Shown here one piece after another: positions 16,949 through 26,824 of a stretch of DNA of 64,000 nt. The notes below the pieces were generated by a model that saw nothing but the letters and a program-made list of their open reading frames with translations, did not search any database and was not told the DNA's origin. The position numbers and the translations under genes are program-made. Numbering within the stretch: position 1 is the first letter of the stretch; each line of letters opens with the position of its first letter. The stretch comes from UBA3537 sp038138145. GTDB taxonomy: Bacteria; Bacteroidota; Bacteroidia; Flavobacteriales; Flavobacteriaceae. The DNA lies in the NCBI GenBank assembly GCA_038138145.1, contig JAYQDD010000002.1, forward strand, positions 1-64,000, read 5' to 3'.

Positions 16949-18409
16949 ATGAAGAAAACTATACATATCATAGGCTCGGGATTTTCGTCCTTAGCAGCGT
17001 CTTGTTACCTTGCTCAAGCAGGATATGAGGTAACCATTTTTGAAAAAAATAAAACCATTGGCGGTCGAGCAAGGCAGCTGAAAAAAGAAGGGTTTACCTT
17101 CGATATTGGACCAACATGGTATTGGATGCCTGATGTTTTTGAACGCTTTTTTGCAGATTTCAAAAAGCATCCTTCAACCTATTACACCCTCGAAAAGTTA
17201 AACCCAGCGTACAGTGTGTATTTTGGCAAAAAAGATTTCATTACCATTGAAAATAGTTTAGACAAAATTTACAATGCTTTTGAGAAAGAAGAACCTGGGA
17301 GTTCCAAAAAGCTCATGGAATTCATCGCTGGTGCAAAAAGTAACTACGATATCGCTATTAAAGATTTGGTGTACAATCCTGGTGTTTCGCCTTTGGAGTT
17401 GGTGACGCCGAAAACAGTGCTAAAAATCAATCAATTTTTGAGCACCATCAAACGGGATGTCAGAAAACGATTTAAAAACAATCGTCTTGCACAAATTTTG
17501 GAATTTCCTGTCTTATTTTTAGGCGCTAAACCAAGCGATACACCTTCATTTTATAGTTTTATGAACTACGCAGATTTTGGACTCGGCACTTTTCATCCAA
17601 AAAAAGGGATGTATCAGGTTATTTTGGCCATGGAGTCTCTCGCAAAAGAACTTGGTGTCGCCATAAAAACTGAGGCTAACGTAACTTCAATTTTAGTCGA
17701 AAATGGTACAGCAAATGGTATTGTAGTTAATGGCAAAAACGAAAAATGTGACCTCGTTTTGAGCGGTGCAGATTACCACCATACCGAGACCCTTTTGGAA
17801 GAAAAACACCGTCAGTATTCAGAAAAATATTGGGATAAAAAAACATTTGCGCCTTCTTCTCTTCTGTTCTATGTTGGTTTTGATAAAAAATTGAAAAACG
17901 TAAACCACCACACACTGTTCTTTGATGTAGATTTTGACGTTCATGCTGAAGCGATTTATGATCATCCGGCTTGGCCAGAAAAACCCCTTTTTTACGCGAG
18001 TTTCCCAAGTATTACCGACGATTCTTGTGCGCCAAAAGGCAAAGAAGCTGGTATTTTCCTTATACCATTAGCACCGGGATTAGAAGACACTCAAGAACTT
18101 CGCGACGCATATTTTGAAAAAATTATTCAAAGATTTGAAACCCTCACAGAGCAAGATGTTAAAAATAATATTATCTTTAAAGAGTCATTTTGTGTGAATG
18201 ACTTTATAAAAGACTATAATTCATACAAAGGAAACGCCTATGGAATGGCCAACACGCTCTTGCAGACTGCGTTTCTCAGACCAAAGTTAAAAAGTAAAAA
18301 AGTTAAGAATTTATATTTTACGGGACAGCTTACCGTCCCTGGACCTGGAGTCCCGCCCTCGTTAATCTCTGGAAAACTTACTGCCGAACTTATTCAAAAA
18401 GTCTTGTGA
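16949..18409 (+). CDS. crtI: Phytoene desaturase
   Basis: FAD-dependent desaturase (486 aa) that turns colourless phytoene into red lycopene. It has the N-terminal dinucleotide-binding motif IGSGFSSLAASCYLAQAGY with the acidic end FEKNKTIGGRARQL, the family segment FDIGPTWYWMPDVF, and the C-terminal FAD motif LYFTGQLTVPGPGVPPSLISG. First enzyme gene of a tight crtI-crtB-crtZ-crtY series, 37 bp before crtB. Confidence 0.96.
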   Translation: MKKTIHIIGSGFSSLAASCYLAQAGYEVTIFEKNKTIGGRARQLKKEGFTFDIGPTWYWMPDVFERFFADFKKHPSTYYTLEKLNPAYSVYFGKKDFITIENSLDKIYNAFEKEEPGSSKKLMEFIAGAKSNYDIAIKDLVYNPGVSPLELVTPKTVLKINQFLSTIKRDVRKRFKNNRLAQILEFPVLFLGAKPSDTPSFYSFMNYADFGLGTFHPKKGMYQVILAMESLAKELGVAIKTEANVTSILVENGTANGIVVNGKNEKCDLVLSGADYHHTETLLEEKHRQYSEKYWDKKTFAPSSLLFYVGFDKKLKNVNHHTLFFDVDFDVHAEAIYDHPAWPEKPLFYASFPSITDDSCAPKGKEAGIFLIPLAPGLEDTQELRDAYFEKIIQRFETLTEQDVKNNIIFKESFCVNDFIKDYNSYKGNAYGMANTLLQTAFLRPKLKSKKVKNLYFTGQLTVPGPGVPPSLISGKLTAELIQKVL

Positions 18410-18446
18410 TTGAGATGATTTGAAATGGTATTAAAAGTTTAAGTTT

Positions 18447-19286
18447 ATGAAAACTATTTTCGACACTGTATCAAAAGACTGTAGCAAAATTGTCACCAAA
18501 ACCTACAGTACCTCATTTTCGATGGCTACAAAAATGTTGGCCAATTCGATTCGCCAAGACATCTATAATATTTATGGATTTGTGCGTTTGGCTGACGAAA
18601 TTGTTGATTCTTTTCATGACTACCCAAAAGAAGATTTATTTGTAAAGTTTGAAACAGATTTGGAAATAGCCCTCCAAAATAAAATCAGTTTAAACCCTAT
18701 TTTGAATGCTTTTCAGTACACATATCACAAATACAACATTGAGCGAGATTTAGTTGATGCTTTTATGAACTCTATGCGTTTAGATTTACATAAATCGACG
18801 TACAAAACAGAAGAAGAATACAAGAACTATATTTATGGCTCGGCCGATGTTGTTGGGTTGATGTGTCTAAAAGTATTTGTCAATGGCGATCAAGAAAAAT
18901 ATGATGCGTTGAAGAAACCAGCAATGGCATTGGGATCTGCTTTTCAAAAGGTAAACTTTTTGAGAGATTTAAAAGCAGATCATGATGAGTTGAACAGAAC
19001 TTATTTTCCAAATACAGACCTCAATAACCTCGATGAAATTGCCAAACAACACATTATCGACGACATTGAAAATGATTTTGCCGAAGGATTGAACGGAATA
19101 AAATTATTACCCATTGAAGCTAAATTTGGCGTTTTTATGGCCTATCGTTATTACAGCCAGTTGCTTAAAAAACTTAAAAAAACGCCTGCTTTAGAAATCA
19201 AAAATACACGAATTCGCGTACCTAATTACAAAAAAGTAGAACTACTCACGCGTAGTTTTGTCAAATATCATCTGAATCTATTATAA
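18447..19286 (+). CDS. crtB: Phytoene synthase
   Basis: Condenses two geranylgeranyl diphosphates to phytoene, the first committed carotenoid step. The 279-residue protein has the squalene/phytoene synthase fold with both Asp-rich sites: VRLADEIVDSFHD near 48-60 and FLRDLKADHDELNRTYFP near 170-187, plus YGSADVVGLMCLKVF. Lies between crtI and crtZ. Confidence 0.96.
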   Translation: MKTIFDTVSKDCSKIVTKTYSTSFSMATKMLANSIRQDIYNIYGFVRLADEIVDSFHDYPKEDLFVKFETDLEIALQNKISLNPILNAFQYTYHKYNIERDLVDAFMNSMRLDLHKSTYKTEEEYKNYIYGSADVVGLMCLKVFVNGDQEKYDALKKPAMALGSAFQKVNFLRDLKADHDELNRTYFPNTDLNNLDEIAKQHIIDDIENDFAEGLNGIKLLPIEAKFGVFMAYRYYSQLLKKLKKTPALEIKNTRIRVPNYKKVELLTRSFVKYHLNLL

Positions 19287-19297
19287 ACCTAAATATT

Positions 19298-19747
19298 ATG
19301 AACACACTTTTATGGATTTCTGTTTTCTTGGCCACATTTGCCACTATGGAATTTATGGCATGGTTTACACACAAATACATTATGCATGGCTTTTTGTGGA
19401 GTTTACACAAAGACCATCATCACAAAGACCACGACAGTTGGTTTGAGCGCAATGATGCATTCTTTATTTTCTATGCGGTTGTGAGCATGATTTGCTTTTA
19501 TTTTTGGAGTTACGAAGGCTTTTGGGCAGGACTTCCTATCGGATTGGGTATTATGGCTTATGGTGCTACCTATTTTGTAGTGCATGACATATTTATTCAT
19601 CAACGCTTCAAAATGTTCCGAAAAGCCAACAACTGGTATGCCAAAGGCGTTAGACGTGCGCACAAAATTCACCACAAACACCTCGGTAAAAAAGATGGTG
19701 AATGCTTCGGAATGTTAGTGGTTCCTTTTAAATATTTTAAAAAATAA
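19298..19747 (+). CDS. crtZ: Beta-carotene 3-hydroxylase
   Basis: Membrane di-iron hydroxylase (149 aa) that converts beta-carotene to zeaxanthin. The four histidine clusters are visible: HKYIMHG, HKDHHHKDH, VHDIFIHQR and RRAHKIHHKH, on a fatty-acid-hydroxylase-like hydrophobic scaffold. Starts 11 bp after crtB and ends 3 bp before the cyclase. Confidence 0.95.
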   Translation: MNTLLWISVFLATFATMEFMAWFTHKYIMHGFLWSLHKDHHHKDHDSWFERNDAFFIFYAVVSMICFYFWSYEGFWAGLPIGLGIMAYGATYFVVHDIFIHQRFKMFRKANNWYAKGVRRAHKIHHKHLGKKDGECFGMLVVPFKYFKK

Positions 19748-19750
19748 ATT

Positions 19751-20440
19751 GTGAATTCCCTTTACTTGTGGTTAAATATTGGATCGATTTCTGTTCCTTT
19801 CTTGTACAGTTTTCATCCTAAATTAAAACTCCACAAACAATTTCATTGGCTATTCCTCTCGATGATTCTTACAATGGTGGTGTTTATTCCTTGGGATGTC
19901 GTTTTCACAAGACATGAAATCTGGGGATTCAATCCAGATTATTTTCTTAATACAGAACTATTAAGTCTACCTCTTGAAGAATGGCTTTTTTTTATTTGTA
20001 TTCCCTTCGCCTGTGTGTTTACACACTATGCCCTACTGCTCTATTTCCCTAAAATGAAAATTGGCCTAAAAACAACAAAATCAATTGCAATGCTATTGAT
20101 TTTAATCCTCTCTTTGATTATGATCTTTTATTACGACAAATGGTATACACTCGTGAATTTTAGTTTAGCAATCCCACTGACACTCGTTGTTTTAAAATAT
20201 AATCCAAAACTACTACAACACTTTTTTCTGACTTTTTTGGTCATGTTGATTCCCTTTTTTATTGTCAATGGCATCCTTACGGGAAGTTGGATTGATAACC
20301 AAGTGGTATGGTACAACAATGCCGAAAATCTGGGTATTCGTATGGGAACCATCCCTGTAGAGGATAGTATTTATGCCTATTCTATGATTTTGATGAACTT
20401 GTTCTTTTTTGAATACTTCACCCTAAAATATAAGCATTAA
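19751..20440 (+). CDS. crtY: Lycopene beta-cyclase, CrtYcd-like membrane type
   Basis: Closes the beta-ionone rings of lycopene. This 229-residue membrane protein belongs to the heterodimer-derived (CrtYc/CrtYd or fungal CarRP-like) cyclases, not the soluble FAD-type CrtY. It has about seven hydrophobic helices and two copies of the diagnostic acidic motif: LPLEEWLFF near 77-85 and IPVEDSIYAY near 199-208. It starts with GTG at 19751, 3 bp after crtZ. With crtB, crtI and crtZ it gives a full route from geranylgeranyl diphosphate to zeaxanthin, the likely yellow pigment. Confidence 0.9.
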   Translation: MNSLYLWLNIGSISVPFLYSFHPKLKLHKQFHWLFLSMILTMVVFIPWDVVFTRHEIWGFNPDYFLNTELLSLPLEEWLFFICIPFACVFTHYALLLYFPKMKIGLKTTKSIAMLLILILSLIMIFYYDKWYTLVNFSLAIPLTLVVLKYNPKLLQHFFLTFLVMLIPFFIVNGILTGSWIDNQVVWYNNAENLGIRMGTIPVEDSIYAYSMILMNLFFFEYFTLKYKH

Positions 20441-20589
20441 AGAAGATATATCAGAATAGTTATTTTTTTTATAAATTTGATATCAAGAAACGCTCCAAAC
20501 GTTCTACAGCCATGAAATAATCTTGCATACTAGTTCAAAGATTTCAGATTTGTTTTTATAAAACGGTTGGGGCATAAAACCTTTACCAA

Positions 20590-21249
20590 ATGAAAAAAAT
20601 ACGGATACTGAGTTGTATGGTTTTGATCGCTTTTTTTGGTTCATGTAAACCCGATGAACCCGCAGAAAGAGAGTTATTAATCGCTAAATACAAAGTCACA
20701 TTTGATTTCAAATGGAATGCACAAGATTTTCCAACAGATTATCCCTCAAGTGCACATTTTTCGAAACTCATTGGATGGAGTCACAAGCCCTCAAGTGAAT
20801 TTTTCAAAGTAGGTAGGATCGCTTCGGAAGGCATCAAAAACATAGCCGAAATTGGAGCTACAACAGTGCTATCGGATGAATTTAGTTCTAAAATAGAAGC
20901 TGGAGAAGGACTAAAAAGTGTTGTAGGGAACGGATTAGGAAGTGGTGTTGGAGCACTCAGCGTCACCCTTGATGTAAATGAAAAATTCTCTTCAATCACA
21001 CTTGCCACAATGCTTGCCCCAAGCCCAGATTGGTATGTCGGCATAATCAATCAAAATCTACTGGAAAATGGAGAATTTGTTGATGAAAAAACAGTTGATG
21101 CGCTAACGTATGATGCGGGTACAGACAGCTGAACGACTTTCACATCAGCCAATATGCCAACAGACCCTAAAGTACCGATATCTGTTATCAATACGCCACC
21201 TATTGGTAATGGAAAAACGATTGCCACAGTAAAATTCGAAAAACTTTAG
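20590..21249 (+). pseudogene. Spondin-domain lipoprotein interrupted by an in-frame TGA
   Basis: A predicted lipoprotein (MKKIRILSCMVLIAFFGSC, lipobox Cys about residue 19) followed by a Spondin_N-like domain: KYKVTFDFKWNAQDFP, AHFSKLIGWSH, PSPDWYVGI, and the DAGTDS end that is normally followed by Gly. Here the next codon is TGA (21130-21132). The same frame then continues for 38 codons (TTFTSANMPTDP, ISVINTPPIGNG, KFEKL) to TAG at 21247. This continuation looks like the normal end of the domain, so one base change (GGA to TGA) or a sequencing error has cut the gene. The truncated 180-residue product might still fold. Confidence 0.75.
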
Positions 21250-21253
21250 CTGT

Positions 21254-23518
21254 TTAAGCGTTTTGTTTCTTAATCAAATTAAGTGCAGACCCTTCGTTGA
21301 ACCATTCTATTTGTGAGTCGTTATAGGTGTGATTGACTGAAATCACATCAGAACTACCATCGTCATGAACGATTTCAATTGTAAGTGGCTTACCAGGTGC
21401 AAATTGATCTAAATCTAAGAAATTGAACGTATCATCTTCTTGAATAAGATCATAATCTGCTTCATTGGCAAATGTGAGTCCTAACATGCCTTGCTTTTTC
21501 AAGTTGGTTTCGTGGATACGCGCAAAAGATTTTACAATTACAGCCGCAACACCCAAATGACGGGGTTCCATAGCTGCATGTTCTCTTGACGATCCCTCAC
21601 CATAGTTATGATCACCTACCACAACCGTATAAATACCTGCGTCTTTGTAGGCGCGTTGTGTTTTAGGAACTGCGTCATAATCACCATTCAATTGATTTTT
21701 CACAAAATTAGTTTTCATATTGAATGCATTCACAGCACCAATGAGGCAGTTGTTGGAAATATTATCCAAATGACCTCTATAACGTAACCATGGACCAGCC
21801 ATCGAAATATGATCTGTAGTACATTTTCCGTGCGCTTTAATGAGTAGTTTGGCTCCTTTAATCGTATCTCCAATTGGCACAAATGGTGCCAATAGTTGTA
21901 AACGTTCCGAATCTTCAGCGACAACCACTTCAACACCACTTCCATCTTCAACAGGGGCAAGATAGCCCGCATCTTCAACAGCAAATCCTTTTTCTGGAAG
22001 TTCGAATCCTGTGGGTTCATCGAGTTTTACAACGTCTCCTTGTTCATTTATCAAGGTATCAGTCAAAGGATTAAAATCCAACCGACCAGAAATAGCAATC
22101 GCTGCGACAAGTTCTGGCGAAGCAACAAAAGCATGTGTGTTTGGGTTTCCATCGGCACGCTTTGCAAAGTTTCTATTGAACGAGTGCACGATACTGTTTT
22201 TTGGTGCATTTTTTGGGTCTTCATAACGAGCCCATTGTCCAATACATGGACCACATGCATTGGTGAATATTTTTGCATCTAATTTTTCAAATACGTTGAG
22301 TATGCCATCACGATCGGCGGTATAACGCACTTGCTCGGAACCTGGATTAATACCAAATTCAGCTTTAGTTTTTAACCCCTTATCTAAGGCTTGTTGAGCA
22401 ATGGATGCTGCTCGAGATAAGTCTTCATAAGAAGAGTTTGTACACGAACCTATCAACCCCCACTCTACTTTTAGTGGCCAGTCATTTTGTTTTGCCTTTT
22501 CAGTCATGGTACCTACTGGAGTGGCCAAATCTGGTGTAAATGGTCCATTGAGGTGTGGCATGAGTTCAGATAAATTAATTTCAATTAATTCATCAAAATA
22601 TTGCTCAGGGTTGGCATAAACTTCAGGGTCAGCCGTCAAATAGTCTTTAACTTCATTGGCGGCATCGGCTACATCATTTCGATCTGTTGCGCGTAAGTAA
22701 CGCTCCATTGATGCATCGTATCCAAATGTTGAAGTGGTTGCACCAATCTCGGCACCCATATTACAAATAGTTCCTTTTCCAGTACAAGACATGGATTCTG
22801 CACCTGGACCAAAATATTCTACTATAGCCCCTGTACCTCCCTTAGCTGTTAAAATTCCTGCAACTTTTAGGATCACGTCTTTTGGTGCTGTCCATCCAGA
22901 AAGTTTCCCTGTAAGTTTGACTCCAATTAATTTAGGAAATTTTAATTCCCATGGCATTCCTGCCATAACGTCTACTGCATCAGCACCACCAACGCCAATA
23001 GCAACCATTCCTAAACCTCCCGCATTTACAGTGTGAGAATCTGTTCCTATCATCATTCCACCTGGAAATGCGTAGTTTTCTAAAACAACTTGATGAATGA
23101 TTCCTGCTCCTGGTTTCCAAAATCCAATACCATATTTGTTGGATACTGATTCCAAAAAGTTAAACACCTCATTACTATTGTTTAATGCGGATTGTAAATC
23201 TTTTGTAGCGCCTACTTTGGCTTGAATAAGGTGATCGCAGTGTACGGTAGTTGGAACAGCAACTTTTTTCTTACCGGCTTGCATGAATTGCAACAATGCC
23301 ATTTGAGCAGTTGCATCTTGACACGCAATGCGGTCAGGCGCAAAATCGACATAGTCTTTTCCTCGCTCAAATGCTTTATCAAGTTTTGAATCCCAAAGGT
23401 GGTTGTATAATATTTTTTCTGAAAGCGTTAGTGGATGTCCAACGACCGCTCGAGCATGGTCAACATTTGTTGACATTTGTTGGTAAACTTTTTTGATGAT
23501 ATCGATATCGAAAGCCAT
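21254..23518 (-). CDS. acn: Aconitate hydratase, mitochondrial-type
   Basis: Isomerises citrate to isocitrate in the TCA cycle through a [4Fe-4S] cluster. The 754-residue length matches the mitochondrial-type aconitase group rather than the longer AcnA or AcnB types. Cluster-ligand motifs are IGSCTNSSYEDL and NACGPCIGQW; GTDSHTVNAGGLGMVAIGVGG and the C-terminal swivel domain with GEGSSREHAAMEPR are also present. It stops 4 bp from the convergent spondin pseudogene and lies downstream of a minus-strand series of periplasmic-protein genes with an 86-bp gap. Confidence 0.97.
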   Translation of the reverse strand: MAFDIDIIKKVYQQMSTNVDHARAVVGHPLTLSEKILYNHLWDSKLDKAFERGKDYVDFAPDRIACQDATAQMALLQFMQAGKKKVAVPTTVHCDHLIQAKVGATKDLQSALNNSNEVFNFLESVSNKYGIGFWKPGAGIIHQVVLENYAFPGGMMIGTDSHTVNAGGLGMVAIGVGGADAVDVMAGMPWELKFPKLIGVKLTGKLSGWTAPKDVILKVAGILTAKGGTGAIVEYFGPGAESMSCTGKGTICNMGAEIGATTSTFGYDASMERYLRATDRNDVADAANEVKDYLTADPEVYANPEQYFDELIEINLSELMPHLNGPFTPDLATPVGTMTEKAKQNDWPLKVEWGLIGSCTNSSYEDLSRAASIAQQALDKGLKTKAEFGINPGSEQVRYTADRDGILNVFEKLDAKIFTNACGPCIGQWARYEDPKNAPKNSIVHSFNRNFAKRADGNPNTHAFVASPELVAAIAISGRLDFNPLTDTLINEQGDVVKLDEPTGFELPEKGFAVEDAGYLAPVEDGSGVEVVVAEDSERLQLLAPFVPIGDTIKGAKLLIKAHGKCTTDHISMAGPWLRYRGHLDNISNNCLIGAVNAFNMKTNFVKNQLNGDYDAVPKTQRAYKDAGIYTVVVGDHNYGEGSSREHAAMEPRHLGVAAVIVKSFARIHETNLKKQGMLGLTFANEADYDLIQEDDTFNFLDLDQFAPGKPLTIEIVHDDGSSDVISVNHTYNDSQIEWFNEGSALNLIKKQNA

Positions 23519-23604
23519 AATGCGACAAATTTTAAAATCGGGGTTAAATGTACGAATTTATGAGTAATCATAGTGCAATAACAATCCAAATAATATTGAA
23601 AATT

Positions 23605-24558
23605 TTAGAATAAACTTTCAATAATTTGTTCTACACTGATTCCTTCAGCAGCAGCCTTATAATTCTTTATGATTCTGTGGCGCAAAACACTAATGGCTAC
23701 AGCTTGAACATCTTCTATGTCGGGTGCATATTTACCTTTTAAAACGGCATGAGTTTTGGCGGCCAAAATTAAATTTTGTGATGCTCTTGGACCAGCACCC
23801 CATTCAACAAATTGCTGAACCATATCTGCGGTATGTGTATCGTTTGGTCTAGATTTAGAAATCAATTGTACAGCATATTCAACAACATTGTCGGCCACAG
23901 GTGTCTTTCTTATGAGCTGCTGAAATTCTACAACATGATTGGCATCAAAAATAACATCTAATGTGGCTTTTTTGTCCGAAGTTGTTTGTTTTACAACCTC
24001 AACTTCTTCATCAAATGAAGGATACTGAAGGTTAATCGCAAACATAAAACGGTCTAGCTGAGCTTCGGGTAAAGGATAAGTTCCTTCTTGTTCTATTGGA
24101 TTTTGTGTTGCCAAAACAAAATAGGGTTGATCTAATTTGTAATGTTGTCCTGCAACAGTTACTGAACGTTCTTGCATGGCTTCTAAAAGTGCCGCTTGAG
24201 TTTTTGGTGGTGTTCTGTTGATCTCATCAGCAAGGATAATATTAGAAAAAATAGGTCCTTTGATAAACTGAAACTTGCGTTCGTTGTTCAGTATTTCGCT
24301 TCCTAAAATATCACTTGGCATTAGGTCTGGGGTAAATTGAATCCGCTTAAAATCTAAGCCTAAAGTTTTGGCAATTGTATCGACCATGAGGGTTTTGGCT
24401 AAACCAGGAACACCAACGAGAAGAACGTGTCCTCCAGAAAATATTGAAATTAAAATATGTTCGATTACTGCATCTTGACCTATAATTACTTTGGCAATTT
24501 CTTTTTTGAGTTGCTCAAATTTTTTAACGTAGTTGTTTATTGTAGTGACGTCCGACAT
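23605..24558 (-). CDS. MoxR-family AAA+ ATPase
   Basis: Chaperone-like AAA+ ATPase of 317 aa. Walker A is GVPGLAKTLMVDTIA (about 51-65), Walker B is NIILADEINRTPPKTQAALLEAMQE, with sensor ATQNPIEQEGTYPLPEAQLDRF. MoxR proteins usually help mature or insert metal cofactors into partner proteins, often beside DUF58/VWA genes; none of these is adjacent here. It follows the SurA-like gene by 9 bp. Confidence 0.93.
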   Translation of the reverse strand: MSDVTTINNYVKKFEQLKKEIAKVIIGQDAVIEHILISIFSGGHVLLVGVPGLAKTLMVDTIAKTLGLDFKRIQFTPDLMPSDILGSEILNNERKFQFIKGPIFSNIILADEINRTPPKTQAALLEAMQERSVTVAGQHYKLDQPYFVLATQNPIEQEGTYPLPEAQLDRFMFAINLQYPSFDEEVEVVKQTTSDKKATLDVIFDANHVVEFQQLIRKTPVADNVVEYAVQLISKSRPNDTHTADMVQQFVEWGAGPRASQNLILAAKTHAVLKGKYAPDIEDVQAVAISVLRHRIIKNYKAAAEGISVEQIIESLF

Positions 24559-24567
24559 TATTTGATA

Positions 24568-25977
24568 TTAATTTTTAATCCAATTGCTGTTAAAATCACA
24601 CGTTCTCAAATTACCATTAATTTTGATGTATGTATCCATAATTTTTTCTTCTTGCCATTCGGAAATTGCATTGAGCTGCTTTTCTTGTAATGCGAGTGCT
24701 TTAATTTTTAAGTAATCTTTGGCAAAATCTGCTTCGTGCTCATCAGTTCTCTGCGTTACCGTAAGGATTTTGAACTTTATGGGATGCGTGCGGTCTCCGT
24801 CTTTGTATACAGGACTAACTTCGCCGTCCTTAATGTTTTGAATTTGTGCATACAATTCTGGATCCATTTTGGTAAGCTCAAAATTATAATCTTGAGTTTC
24901 CGGATTACGTAGCTGACCTCCATCATATTTAGTTTCTTTTTCGTCACTTGCTTCCTTGGCAGCATCGGCAAAAGAAATATCCCCATCGACAATGCTTTGA
25001 CGTACTTTTTCCAATTTTTCTTTGGCAGCCAAAATGGCGTCATCGGTAAGTTTTGGACGTAACAAAATATGGCGAACGTCGTATTCTTGGCCCCTAATTT
25101 TTTCGAGATAAATGATATGGTAGCCAAAATCAGTTTTAAATGGTTCTGAGATATCTCCCTCAGCCAACGAAAATGCAACTTCTCGAAATTCTTTTGCCAT
25201 TCGTGGTTGCTTTCTATTTAAGGTGTACTTGCCTCCTGTTCGCTTAGAACCTGGATCCTCAGTGTATAGCACGGCTTTTGTTGTAAAACTAGCACCGTTG
25301 TCGAGAACATCTGCTTTAAATTCTCTAAGTCTTTTAACGACTTTATCTATCTCTTCTTGTGTAGTTTCAGGTATAACAACAATTTGAGCAACACGCAACT
25401 CTGTACCGAACAAAGGACGCTCATCTTTTGGGATTTTATTAAAAAACTGGCGCACTTCTTCTGGTGTAACTTCGATTTCTTCAATAATCTGTTGTTGCAT
25501 CATAGAAGCCATTTTTCCATTTTTATTAAGCTCGTACATTTCATCTCTAAGCTCTTGCTCGGAGGACTTATTGTAGTAGGCAATCAATTTTTCCATAGAA
25601 CCTATTTGCTGTGCAAAACCTTCTAGTTGTTGGTCTACATAAGATCGTATTTCGGCGTCGTTGACTTCAATACTATCCAAAATAGCATGATGCATGTATA
25701 ATTTATCCTCAAGAAGTTTCCCAAAAAGTTGACAACGCGTAATTTCTTTTGTGGATACACCACTGGCTTCAAGCTGTGCAAATTGTTTATCTATATCAGA
25801 GTCTAATACCACAAAATCGCCTACTACTGCCGCAACACCATCAACTTTTATGAGTTGTGTAGAATCGACTTGTATTTTCTTGACTTCTTCTTTTTTATCT
25901 TCAATAATTTCTTGTGCCGCCAATAGGTTACAAACCAACAAAGAAATACATGTGATAATGGATAGGGACTTATTCAT
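24568..25977 (-). CDS. SurA-like parvulin peptidyl-prolyl isomerase
   Basis: Periplasmic folding factor for outer-membrane proteins. I start at the ATG at 25977 (MNKSLSIITCISLLVCNLLAAQ), which gives a proper signal peptide and 469 aa; an upstream ATG at 26010 adds a poor lead. After a SurA N-terminal-like region (VDGVAAVVGDFVVLDSDID) come two rotamase domains: one ending FSLAEGDISEPFKTDFGYHIIYLEK, described in part, and one starting YDVRHILLRPKL. The start overlaps the preceding gene by 8 bp, implying co-expression. Confidence 0.88.
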   Translation of the reverse strand: MNKSLSIITCISLLVCNLLAAQEIIEDKKEEVKKIQVDSTQLIKVDGVAAVVGDFVVLDSDIDKQFAQLEASGVSTKEITRCQLFGKLLEDKLYMHHAILDSIEVNDAEIRSYVDQQLEGFAQQIGSMEKLIAYYNKSSEQELRDEMYELNKNGKMASMMQQQIIEEIEVTPEEVRQFFNKIPKDERPLFGTELRVAQIVVIPETTQEEIDKVVKRLREFKADVLDNGASFTTKAVLYTEDPGSKRTGGKYTLNRKQPRMAKEFREVAFSLAEGDISEPFKTDFGYHIIYLEKIRGQEYDVRHILLRPKLTDDAILAAKEKLEKVRQSIVDGDISFADAAKEASDEKETKYDGGQLRNPETQDYNFELTKMDPELYAQIQNIKDGEVSPVYKDGDRTHPIKFKILTVTQRTDEHEADFAKDYLKIKALALQEKQLNAISEWQEEKIMDTYIKINGNLRTCDFNSNWIKN

Positions 25978-26824
25978 AAATTTCAAATTTTTTATTTTTA
26001 ATGGCATCATTTACAATTTCATTTTTTAGTTGGCCAACAAGTTTGAGCTTACGTTTATTAATGATAATTTGACGCAAGGTTGGCAATACATATGCTAAAG
26101 GGGCTTGCATGCCTGGGCCTAACACTTCTTTTATTTGAATCAAATATAACTCTAAAGAATCGTTGAGTTGAATAAAATTTGGTTTTTTTAGTAATAGTTC
26201 ATTAAATCCCTTTTGCAAAGGTTTGATTTTTGAAATCACTTGATCGGATTTTATCCAAATCGAATCATTCAAAAAGAATGAATTAAATTGAATTGAAATG
26301 GTATCCAAAATAGCTTGATCTTCTGAATTGTAACGCTTGAAACGACGTTTGATGTCTTTAACATTAGAGATGTTGGACTCAATGTTGATGTAGCGAAGTT
26401 TAAGCAAATCTTCTTTCAAAACAAATAATTCTTTGTTTTGATTATACGTTGCTGTCAGTTCCTCTTGGGTAATGGTCGTATCCAAATTGCGTTTTACCAA
26501 TGCTTCCAAATAAGCCGAAGTGTATAAATCTGTTTTGTATTGTTGTACAAGCGCCTCAAAATCAGCTTGTTGCTGTTCCTCTATATTTAATGTCGCACCA
26601 TCTATAAGGAGTTGCTGCGTTGCCCAGTTTCTAACTATTGTTCGAATTTGGACCAAACTATCATCCGAATTCAGGGCTTCAAATTCTGAAAAATCAATAT
26701 CTTCAGCCATTAAAAAGGTATCATTTACTCTTGCTAGTGGTGTACCTTCACCACTTGATTTTGACAAATCACATGCAGTAAACACAAGCGCAAATATTAC
26801 CAATAAAACTGCTTTTATTTGCAT
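25970..26824 (-). CDS. Periplasmic folding-type lipoprotein in the PPIase operon
   Basis: A 284-residue predicted lipoprotein (MQIKAVLLVIFALVFTAC, Cys18). The body is mostly charged helix, like the chaperone module of SurA/PrsA proteins (VNDTFLMAEDIDFSE), but I cannot see a proper parvulin catalytic domain. It lies between two parvulin genes with overlaps at both ends (1 bp upstream, 8 bp downstream), so it probably acts with them in outer-membrane protein assembly. Function otherwise unproven. Confidence 0.75.
   Translation of the reverse strand: MQIKAVLLVIFALVFTACDLSKSSGEGTPLARVNDTFLMAEDIDFSEFEALNSDDSLVQIRTIVRNWATQQLLIDGATLNIEEQQQADFEALVQQYKTDLYTSAYLEALVKRNLDTTITQEELTATYNQNKELFVLKEDLLKLRYINIESNISNVKDIKRRFKRYNSEDQAILDTISIQFNSFFLNDSIWIKSDQVISKIKPLQKGFNELLLKKPNFIQLNDSLELYLIQIKEVLGPGMQAPLAYVLPTLRQIIINKRKLKLVGQLKNEIVNDAIKNKKFEIYE

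Noticed and set aside
20472..20479. TAAATTTG upstream of the spondin gene as a promoter
   Set aside because: No TTG/TTTG at 17-21 nt upstream, and the distance to the start codon is over 100 bp; single -7-like words are common in AT-rich DNA.
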